Shown piece after piece: positions 48,301-55,850 of a DNA stretch of 64,000 nt. Every line of letters starts with the position of its first letter. Position 1 is the first letter of the stretch. The translations under genes were made by a program, and so were the position numbers. The stretch lies in contig JASSKH010000001.1 of the NCBI GenBank assembly GCA_031763025.1, positions 23,747,840-23,811,839 of the forward strand. The letters are read 5' to 3'. Source of the stretch: Macrocystis pyrifera. Its lineage: Eukaryota > Sar > Phaeophyceae > Laminariales > Laminariaceae. The notes under the pieces are model-generated. The model did no database searches, had not been told where the DNA came from, and was given only the letters and a program-made list of their open reading frames with translations.

Positions 48301-49821
48301 CATGAAAGGTTTCGAACAAGCGAAACGTTCGGGCGGCATCGTTCCTCGTCGAAAACATATCGCACGCATGTACCTGGCGCGGCGTCAAGGACAAACATTC
48401 ATATTCGGCAAGGGTTTCCTACTATGCACCACTCTATACACCAATATAAAGACCGTCTATCTCTCTGCCTCCCCCTCTTCTCCCTCCCTCCTTCCTATAT
48501 ATCCCTAGCCACCGCTCCTCCCCACCCCCCCCCTCCATATCCCTGTCCCGTACCTCTCCGGCCTTGAGCTTGCCCGCGAGGTCAAATCCTCTCGACTCCG
48601 CCAACGCCGAGGCCTTCTGGTAAGCGTACAGAGTGCCCAGGGCGTTACCGGCTCCCCCCGGCCAGTCCTCGTACACCGCCAGAACCGTTGCATTCTTGGC
48701 CACGGAAGACCCCCTTCATTCGGAACCAATGCCGGTGGTGACCGTGGTGACGGCGGCGATGGTGGTGATGGTGGTGTTGGTGGTGGTGGTAGTGGTGATA
48801 GATAGTAGTGGTGGTGGTGGCGGTAGTGGTGGTAGTGGTAGTGGGGGTGGGGGTGGGGGTATTGGCGGAAGTAGTAGTGTTGGTGGTGGTAGTGGTGGTG
48901 GTGGTAGTGGGGTTGGTGGAAGTGGGTTTTTGGAGGGGTGGGCGGGGAAGAGAGAAGGGGGAAAAGGGGAGGGGGGGGGGAGGGGGGGGGGGGGGTGTAC
49001 TCATTATCGTGCATGGCCGTAGTCATAAGACCGAGGGGGGGGGGGGGGGGGGGGTCGGAAGGGAAACGAGAGGGAGGGGGAGCATGTACGAATGTACTGC
49101 TGCCAAACTAATCGACTCTGTTTACAAGTAGTCTGTCCCCAACACGTGCAGTTGTAAAGTATCATGTATTGCACTCACAATCACCCCGAACTTGGAGTAG
49201 CGTGTTCCCGACGCGTGATGGGCGCAACAATACTATCACTACAAATAAGTACTATTTTTACTTTACTCTTAATACTGCTACTGCTGTTCCCACTACTGCT
49301 GCTGCTGCTACTCCTACCACTACAATTGCTACTGCTGCTGCTACTACTACTACCGCTGCTGCTGCTACTACTACCGCTGCTGCTGCTGCTGCCACTACTA
49401 CAGTACTACCACTATTACTACTACTGCTACTGCTTCTGCTACTGCTGCTACTACTACTTTTAATACTACTATTCTTACTGCTACTGCTACTGCTACTGCT
49501 ACTGCTACTACTGCTACTACTGCCACTACTACTGCCACTACTACTACTACTGCCACTACTACTACTACTGCCACTACTACTGCTACTACTACTACTACTA
49601 CTGAACTACTACTGCCACTACCACGACCACTACCATGACCACTACCACCAAAAAAAGCGCATGTGTTTGTATCTATCTCACTTGGCTGCCTCGAGACGGT
49701 TCTGCCAGTACGACGCCTGGGGGTCGTTGTTGGTGCACACCACGATGACATCGAAGCCCTCCACCTGGTTCATCTTGCCGACATTCTCCTTCAGCATCGC
49801 CTTAACCCCATCGCTCGACAT
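36384..49821 (-). CDS. Sugar-phosphate nucleotidyltransferase-like protein, eleven exons, 534 aa
   Basis: Probably joins a nucleoside triphosphate to a sugar 1-phosphate to make an NDP-sugar; which sugar is unknown. Minus-strand exons: 49682-49821, 48554-48713, 47146-47361, 45613-45768, 44065-44175, 43487-43564, 41930-42029, 40596-40726, 38897-39126, 37754-37853, 36384-36566. All introns are GT..AG, phases agree and the joined frame is 1605 nt with no stop. Residues 1-47 carry FDVIVVCTNNDPQASYW. Residues 101-131 carry YHTAGKGTRLAPMPGSE and NNNKPGVKL, the GxGTRLxP...KP signature of pyrophosphorylases. FWGDQ (168-172) resembles the metal-binding GD motif, and NVGDQACWWDYGMLRLY follows near 342. 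From about 372 to 460, VSNSEVGDGVEIDAVSMVSA and similar turns look like a left-handed beta-helix. Start chosen at the first ATG of exon 1; AG just before it could instead be an acceptor. Clade not recognised; domain call fairly firm. Confidence 0.8.
36625..36850 (+). repeat. Family D copy, about 200 bp, in the last intron
   Basis: G run, TGTACTCGATATCATGCATG, GCATCCCTGCAATGCCGGG, ACCGACCAGGCGGACATTGC, GGCGAGTCGCATGAAGGGTG and CTACTAAGAACCGC, to GGATGACAGCGTC. It aligns from end to end with 47505-47735, which sets the element at about 200-220 bp. Confidence 0.7.
37886..38012 (+). repeat. Dispersed family E, copy 3
   Basis: GAGCGCGACAGCCGAAATATC, then ATCACACAGCTTGCAAACACG, GATGAGTTTCGGGGAAAATC and TCGATGTCACAGCTGAGG. 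Same block order as at 363 and 849, with an insertion of about 40 bases after the first block. In the intron between exons 9 and 10. Confidence 0.55.
38397..38478 (-). pseudogene. Decayed duplicate of the end of exon 9
   Basis: Minus-strand reading VYTEAKGFILVNATYKGIIAPK corresponds to IEAEDCILVNVTAKRIVAPK at the end of the functional exon (38897-39126). The shared DNA word GCGTTGACGAGGATG and the GGGGGCGATGATCC block support common origin. The donor GTAAG of the true exon is GAAAG here, so it could not be spliced. It lies about 0.45 kb downstream in the following intron. Confidence 0.7.
39373..39492. repeat. GGGA/GAGG simple repeat
   Basis: About 120 bases of GGGAGGGAGGGA with GAGAGAGG variants in the intron between exons 8 and 9. 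Strand-asymmetric purine tract with G-quadruplex potential. Confidence 0.85.
40777..40981. repeat. Palindromic element family C, copy 2
   Basis: Ends TACAGCAGCAGTGCCGGTCC and GGGACCGGCACTACTGTA are inverted repeats. Interior words GTGCCGGTTGGTTGCCGCTA and TATAGTGCCGGTATTG are shared with 46507-46705. About 205 bp, non-coding, in the intron between exons 7 and 8. Confidence 0.75.
41073..41096. repeat. Poly-C homopolymer
   Basis: A run of more than 20 C in an intron of the minus-strand gene. Confidence 0.75.
41645..41829. repeat. Family B element interrupted by a family A element
   Basis: AACCCTTTCGGTACATCAGT and CCGTTTTGGGGACAAAC on the left pair with GTTTGTCCCCAAAACTG and GCAGTCCGAAAAGGGTT on the right, the two arms of one family B element. 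A family A copy lies between them at about 41683-41780. Confidence 0.75.
41683..41780. repeat. Palindromic MITE family A, nested in family B
   Basis: CATAGTTAATAGGACCTATGG at the left to ATCTATGGACCCCCGTAATA at the right. The outer TATTACGGGGGAC of the left end is missing. The insertion sits near the centre of the family B palindrome. Confidence 0.75.
42116..42224. repeat. Palindromic MITE family A, full-length copy
   Basis: 109 bp from TATTACGGGGGACCATAG to CTATGGACCCCCGTAATA, in the intron between exons 6 and 7. Confidence 0.8.
42340..42530 (+). repeat. Family D copy
   Basis: G-rich lead-in, GTACTCATGCCATGCATGAC, CGTAGTCGTATGACCACATA, ACCCTCGCATCCTCGCAAGG and CACCGACCAGGCAGAGATCG. The distal AGAACCGC block is absent. 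Confidence 0.65.
43583..44005. repeat. GAAAC/CGAAA pentanucleotide-rich tract
   Basis: Starts right beside exon 6 and becomes a pure (GAAAC)n array at about 43910-43957. Variants such as ACGAA and CGACA spread over 0.4 kb. It fills most of the 500-bp intron between exons 5 and 6, the shortest intron of the gene. Confidence 0.85.
44713..44821. repeat. Palindromic MITE family A copy
   Basis: TATTACGGAGGGCCATAGTA to TACTATGGCCGTCCGTAATA. The two ends share compensating changes (GGAGGGCC/GGCCGTCC), so the hairpin is kept although the sequence differs from the family consensus. Confidence 0.8.
44856..44964. repeat. Palindromic MITE family A copy
   Basis: GACGGGGGAACATAGTAAAT to ACTATGGACCCCCGTAATA. 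It lies only 35 bp from the previous copy. Confidence 0.75.
46507..46705. repeat. Palindromic element family C, copy 3
   Basis: TACAGCAGCAGTGCCGGTCC ... GGGCCACTACTACTGTA, 199 bp. It carries the same series of TATAGTGCCGGT words in both orientations as 40777-40981. Confidence 0.75.
46913..46938. repeat. Poly-A run and A/C-rich stretch
   Basis: A run of about 26 A is followed to about 47125 by A/C-rich DNA of the kind seen also at 38520-38850. On the coding (minus) strand these are T/G-rich intron tracts. Confidence 0.7.
47375..47735 (+). repeat. Two family D-type copies in series
   Basis: The first, at about 47375-47500, reads G run, TTCTCATTTGTTGCATGC and CACGTATCCCTTTCGAGACG, and resembles 34693-34790. 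The second (47505-47735) is full length: GTCATGCATGGCTGTAGTCG, GCATCCCTACAATGCCGGGA, GGCGAGTCGCATGAAGGGTG, AGAACCGCTTGTGAGGC, GCACATGGATGACAGCGTC. Confidence 0.65.
47878..48125. repeat. Tandem array of palindromic GATCTAGATC units
   Basis: Units of about 23-25 bp alternate CAGATCACGATCTAGATC with GTTCGGACAGATCACCATAT, roughly ten units. Each contains GATCTAGATC or ATAGATC palindromes. In the intron between exons 2 and 3. Unit divergence rises toward both edges. Confidence 0.8.
48735..49060. repeat. GGT/GTA triplet repeats, then a family D fragment in poly-G
   Basis: (GGTGGT/AGTGGT)n from 48735 to 48920, then G runs and the family D start TGTACTCATTATCGTGCATG at 48996, then another G run. All in the first intron of the nucleotidyltransferase gene. 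Confidence 0.8.
49255..49625. repeat. (CTA/CTG)n trinucleotide array
   Basis: About 370 bases of ACTACTGCTGCTACTACT-type triplets, 55 bp from exon 1 of the minus-strand gene. Long open frames on both strands here (poly-Leu, poly-Thr/Ala, poly-Val) are by-products. Confidence 0.9.
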
Positions 49822-50027
49822 CTTCCGGCACTACTACTCCCTTTAACGTCGGGGGTGTGATTGCTCTCTAAAAAAAGCAGAAAGCACGGAGGGTTGGGGA
49901 AAGAGGGGGGCGGAGGAGGGGGGGGGGGGGGGGGAAGGCACAGGAGAAAATTAGTAGTCAAGCCGTAACGTACACCCGGTATGCATGCTATTCCGACGGC
50001 CGGGGTGACGTGTACTGCATATACATA

Positions 50028-50220
50028 TACAGTAATGGTCCCTCTATAGTGCCGGTATGATATGCGGCAGCCAACAATATCGGCACTATATAGCGGCAAC
50101 CAACCGGCACTATTTACTCCGCACACTGCCACACTGGTCAGCAATCCCATCCGCGCCAAGCGTGCGACCGGCACTATTCGGGGCAGCCGGCACTACAGAG
50201 GGACCGCCGGCACTACTGTA
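50028..50220. repeat. Palindromic element family C, copy 4
   Basis: TACAGTAATGGTCCCTCTATAG ends against GAGGGACCGCCGGCACTACTGTA. The interior is mostly in the reverse orientation relative to 46507-46705 (GCGGCAACCAACCGGCACTA). Confidence 0.7.
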
Positions 50221-50552
50221 CCTCGTGTTGTACCCCTATTATTTAATAGTAGGCAATACCGACGGCTGGGGGCAGGTACCGATGGCGCGGGCTCGGGCGC
50301 GCGCTCGGCGCGGAACGAGGAGCAACATGATGCCATACCTTGGAAGAAGCTGCACCAGTATTGCCGCACGAATGCTAGGAGGGACGACGACTGCGTGAGG
50401 CGAACCATTGCCACCCCGCGTTCGTGCGACCTTCATTCGTGCAGTAGTACATAATATATGCGTGCAGGCATGGCGGCATATGGTATATAGGGTAGAGCAT
50501 GGCAGCAAAGCAGCTTCGTCACATTTTAGTGTTGACGAGTAAAACAAGCTAC

Positions 50553-50660
50553 TATTACGGGGGACCATAGTAAACAAAACCAAATGCTCATAGTACAAAT
50601 AGCGAAATACATAGTTTTTGTGTGTACTGTAGGTCCTACTTAATATGGTCCCCCGTAATA
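50553..50660. repeat. Palindromic MITE family A copy
   Basis: 108 bp, TATTACGGGGGACCATAG to ATATGGTCCCCCGTAATA, with a diverged middle. Confidence 0.8.
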
Positions 50661-51781
50661 CTGTATTAATAGTAGTACTGCGGACTGGTCAACCATGAGC
50701 CGAAAAAAATACGGGGATGCCAAGGGGAGGGAGGGCGAAACACGTTAGATAGTACGATATATCGAAAGCTCCAAGATGTTTCGATAATCGAAACGTTCGA
50801 TACGATATCCTACACTAACATTGAGTGAACTTGGGCAGGGCTAAACGAATAAAAGACAAGAAACGGAATCATATTCGTCGTCACCATCTCGGAATCGAAA
50901 ACAAACTACGTCGTAGCGGGATGCGGATTTTGTCAGAAACTACATATAATCAAAAACGTTATTTTCAGTTTTGTTCACTTGATTTTAGTGCACCCCCCTT
51001 CCCTGCCTGGGACTCAGACAAAAAAGTGGGGTGTCGTTTTCTTTTTGTTCGTGCACCCTTGACTTGGTTCAAAGTTCAGTCCCGATCGTTGACTCGTCTC
51101 GGGCCCAAATATGGTCAAATTCCTCCGAAAAAAAAAACTCCGGGTGTAGTTTTGGAGTGAATTGGCGAGTGAAATCGATTTCCGTCAACACTTCGGTGGA
51201 AAAAACTGCAACGACGTGCCAGGTATACGAGTAACGGACAAAAACAACTATACGAGTAATGGATAAAAACAAGTATCAGGTACTATAATACTGGCACTCG
51301 CACAGATCTCTTAAGCTCTTGGGGCCCAGTATGGGAAAAAAAAAAAAGGTGTAGAGTGTACAAAACTGTTACTGCTGCTGTCCCTACGAACCGTTCCAAA
51401 AAGTTCCAAAATAGTATCATGTTCCGCAATAACGTTCCACGTTTCGTCCATTTTCGTGGCCGTCATGATTTTCACATTTCATGAAGTTAATAATATATCT
51501 GGTACCTGGTACCACAGCAGCCGCACAGACTGAGACCTGACTGAATGTCCGGCGGGAGGAACGGAGGAACCGACACCACCGTCTTATATACCTCTCATAA
51601 GTCAAAAGAAAGCATAGCCTTCGACGTCGTTGGTAGTGGTGGTGTTGCTGTTGTTCTCACTTCAGTACGTAGTGTGGAATGCTTATCATACATGCAGCAG
51701 TACGTATTTGCGTGATACCGCAGTTATCTCATCCGTTGCACAAGAGGGAAGCAATCCTAACACCTGGTACGTGGTATATAG

Positions 51782-51930
51782 TACCGGACACAGCAATTAC
51801 ATTTTATTTTTGGTTTTACGAGTATAGGTCTATTAATAGAGTATTCGTACTTTTTTTTTTTTTTTTTTTTTAAATTACATTTTATTTTTGGTTTTACGAG
51901 TATAGGTCTATTAATAGAGTATTCGTACTC
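51782..51930. repeat. 54-bp direct duplication around a poly-T run
   Basis: TTACATTTTATTTTTGGTTT, TACGAGTATAGGTCTATTAA and TAGAGTATTCGTACT occur at 51797-51850 and again at 51876-51929, separated by about 22 T. The copies are essentially identical, so this is recent. Confidence 0.8.
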
Positions 51931-54214
51931 AAGCGACACAACTTTTTCTTGGAGAACAAACTACAGCTACTACTAATAATCGTAAAGGTAAGAGCATACG
52001 AGGGATCAAGCACATGATATCCTACTGCACCTCGTAGTCGACCACATGAAGAGTTCCTATGTAGTGATACTAAAATAAGAGACCATGCCGGAATATTTAA
52101 TTAGTACCGCCGCGCTGTCCATGCCCATATTAATCAATCGTAGATCGTGGTACAAGGAAGACACCGGAACCCCGGAGATGCTACTGGCATGAACCTTTCG
52201 CAGAAAAAATCGTGCAATAGAATCTTTGATTCGTTTCTACTGCCAACACCAGACGCCAGTGCTCGTACAGCAGTATGATATCGTTTACAACAGCAGTAGC
52301 CTACACCATGTACGATATCGGCGGTGCAAGTACCATATAATTGCCATGCCGCTTTTACATACCGGGTACGTACTTGGTACCACAGCAGTTCCGTAGAGTG
52401 CAGCAGTACGGTGGAGCTGGGCAGGCCGACAAAACGGGACGAGCGTGGCGCTTAAAAGACAAGCGAGAGCACCGAGGAAAAAAAAGTCCATCGGACGTCG
52501 CCACCGCAATCATACCGCACATCGCACATAATGGCAAATCGCACACCGTGCATCGAACATCAGAGCAACGATCGGAGTGGCAATCGGAGTGCTGATCGTA
52601 TCAGTCACTGATCGGATCAAAGAGGGGGGGCAACGGTCGGAGATCGGAGCAAGGTGGTGCACTCGGGGGGTGCTTACGTGGCCAGCCTGCCGAAGCCCAA
52701 CCCGTCGGCGAAGAAATAACGGAGAAAAAAAAAAAAGACGAACGGATCACGTAAATACCGAAAGCGGAGGAAGGATCGAGAGATCGAAGCATCTCCCCAT
52801 CTCATGTCTATATACTTTTCACGATTTTTCACCTTTTCTGAATTGCACAACAATCACACATCGCACATCACATATCGCACCTCTTACTGCAACTAAGATA
52901 CAGATAGGGTGTACGTAAATGTCCTATTTCCCGTGCCCATCACGTTTGGTAGGCGACGTATGATGTATTCCTGAAAAAAACACAAAAATAGTAAAGACGA
53001 GCTGTGAGATCGAACAAATAATGTACACTTCGTATGTATAGTATTCATACATGAAAAAATACGAAATGCCTTGAATGTTCTCTCAGGGTCGCGTCTTGTG
53101 CGACCACAGAGCTGGTAGCTGGTATCATATCTCCCTTCAGGATGAATAGCCAACAAGGATGCTGAGTGTGCTATTACAGCTGGATGTCAATGGGTCGATG
53201 GGTGGAACGGACGGTTTTCATGTACTGGTGAAGAACACCACACGAACGAACACAAGCCTTACTTAAACGCGTGCTTGCAGGCGTGTGAGGCACGTGTCGT
53301 GCTCGTACGATATCATACTTGCTACAAGGTTCCCCTTCGGGATTGTGGTTCCATGGCTTGAAATCCCGGTGGTGTCGCAAGCTGAAAAGGCAGAGTGAAC
53401 ACAAGGAACACAGCAGGCTTTCGTCCCAAGCTACTCGTACGCAGCTTTCGTCCCCAGCTACTCGTACGCAGCCACCGGGCAAGAACGGGCAACACCGAAA
53501 AGCTCTTAAAGCTCGAGAAAAAAGAAGCAGCCACCGGGCAAGTAGCCGGGCGAGTAACACCGGCCAGCCCAAACGAGTTACCTCGAAAATTATACCAGGT
53601 ACCAGGTACCAGATACGTGGTAATTATCATTTGCTACCGGGTGCTGCAGTTACATCAACGTAGGGAAAGTAGAAAACGGTCTACTATGATTAATACGACC
53701 TACAGCCAACGTAAGGCCTACTTTCCATTTGGCGTACCATGGTATACCTTACGCACAGAATAAGCGGTAGAACAACTGGAAAACAGAGAATGGTGTAGTG
53801 TACGAGGGAGAAGACCTAGACAATCGGAACGTTCTCGTTCTTGCTCCTCTTTCTCTTCCTGCCCTCTCGGCTAGGACAAGAAAGGCACTACTATTAATGA
53901 TATTAATAGCAGATACGAGTGCCTGCGTACCCGTGGTACAGTAGTCGCTGTAAACGAAAGAACAACTCCGACCGGTTTCGACACCCTTCTGCCGTAGTCA
54001 GCCACCGCTCGGCGGAGTCAAAAAGACGAACGAAGAACCAAACGACAGCGAGCAGTCCTTGTACCTGCCGCATTTGTGGTATTTCTGATGTTGCTCGTGT
54101 CAAGCAAGTGCACCTTCTCGGGCCCTCTAGGGTCTTACTCGTATGTGATATGATACCAGGATATTTACAGCAGTACTAATCAGATCCTAATATTCGTACG
54201 GTATATAAACATGG

Positions 54215-54336
54215 TATTTCGGGGGACGGTAGTAAATAGGACCAAATACTGTTATTAAATAGTAAAAATAGGTACAATAAATGTATCGGTTGTTGTGTGT
54301 ACCATAGGTCCTATTTACTCATGGTCCCCGGTAATA
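54215..54336. repeat. Palindromic MITE family A copy
   Basis: TATTTCGGGGGACGGTAGTA to TACTCATGGTCCCCGGTAATA. Slightly longer than the others (122 bp) through a TTAAATAGTAAAAATAGG duplication in the middle. Confidence 0.75.
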
Positions 54337-55850
54337 GAATACACCACTCGGCCCCGAAATATAATCACCGTTTGGTTGAACAATTAGTCTAAAATCGGTG
54401 CTTATAAAATGATACAGAGTGGTATGCTTTGTGGTGTCCATCGTGGGTTCTGAATTCCATGGCCGCACGTCAAAAAATAAGAGAGCCGGGATCCTGGCCC
54501 GGGCATTTGCATCCCTGATACTCGTACTCTTGTACCCCGTACTTGTAGCAGGAGGGTGTTTGAGAAAGGGTGCAAACGAAAGGGTTCGGGTGTGTTCCAG
54601 AATGATGTCAGTGTTTACCGCTCCGGAACTTCTACAGCAGTAGTACCAGGTACGGTATACGGTACGAGTTTCCCAGGAAATCTGAAGGCTGGGCTTTTTG
54701 CGGGGCCTTTTGACGAGAGGGTCGGTACCGGTCCGTCGGCAGTACCTCCGTCGTAACGTGCGGGTGCGCGAATTCGTCGGGCTCTCGCATGGAAGTGCTA
54801 CCGTATGATACTGCTTGCTGTACGTGCTGGCGTTTCAACGAGAGACGATCGGGCTCCACCGAGTGTTCTGCTGCGCGAGTGGCGTCTCGACGAGAGACGA
54901 TCGGGCTCCAGTTGAGTGTTCTGCTGACCGGGGGTCCAGCACCAGCAGTTGCAAGATTATCATATGCCTGGTATACTACTCTGTAGGAAAGATAATCGTG
55001 CGTTAGAGTTCGTGACACTACGTGTACAAGGTGCTCGTGAAGAGTGGCGTGGTGTATCTGGGTTTGTTGCTGTGTGTGACTGATGAGAGGCGACGAAGGC
55101 GATCGGAGGAGCAGGAACAATTGAATTACATTATGAACAAATACTGACACGCGAGATAGAACGCGAAATTCCTCTGAAATTCTGAATCTCTTCGTTCCAA
55201 GAACACCTCCCTCGAGGGCCGTTGCGCTCGCGGACCGAGACGCAAATATGCGGGAACGCTTGCGTGGTAGATGGGACGGAGCGTGCGGGTATCGCAGGGA
55301 CGATCCTTCGTCCCGCGATGAGACTCCCTGAGAGCGTTGTCGCCCTCTCGAGACGATGTGTAGGGTTCTCTAAGAACACTTTACAGATACAGAACAAACA
55401 CGATGCTCAATGATGGTGATCGGGCGCGAGAGGGTTGCAAGGTTTGAGAGGAGAAAGCGTCATCCTCAGCGCGATACTCAGACTCTTTCCCGCTGCATTA
55501 AGCTGCTACATAAGACGGATTCGGATCATACCTGAAGTACTTGCGGAGGTCTTGTGTGCGAGCTGGCCGGAGTGAAGTGTCGTCGTGCGTCTGTGCGCGT
55601 CTTGTGTCGTGGTGTGTCGGGATGAGTTTCCCTTTGTCCCAGTGTATGGTGCCCTTCACATCTTATGGAACTCCCTTTTCTGTTCGAGATGTGCTCGCGC
55701 TCGCACACTGCTGCTGTACGGCACCAGTAGTGCTGCGATTGACTACGAGTGCAAGCGACTTGCTATACACTCGAGGACCTATAGCCCGAGAAGAAGACTC
55801 GACGAAGAACAGCACCCAAGGAGGCCTCCAACGTGACGAGAATTCTCCGC

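Larger units (their letters stand above)
49822..55850. other. Intergenic region between two divergently oriented genes
   Basis: The nucleotidyltransferase gene leaves to the left and the LITAF gene to the right, so promoters of both should be here, but I see no convincing core elements. It holds a G run (49918-49934), elements C (50028-50220) and A (50553-50660, 54215-54336), a 54-bp duplication around the poly-T at 51850, and many TACCAGGTA and TACAGCAGTA words. The short frame ending at about 52719 (GAYVASLPKPNPSAKK-stop) could be a real C-terminus but has no visible partner. Confidence 0.45.

Noticed and set aside
49164..49846. 225-residue Leu/Thr/Ala-rich ORF and its minus-strand Val-rich partner
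   Set aside because: Produced by the CTA/CTG triplet array; no domain, and the real exon 1 of the minus-strand gene overlaps its end.
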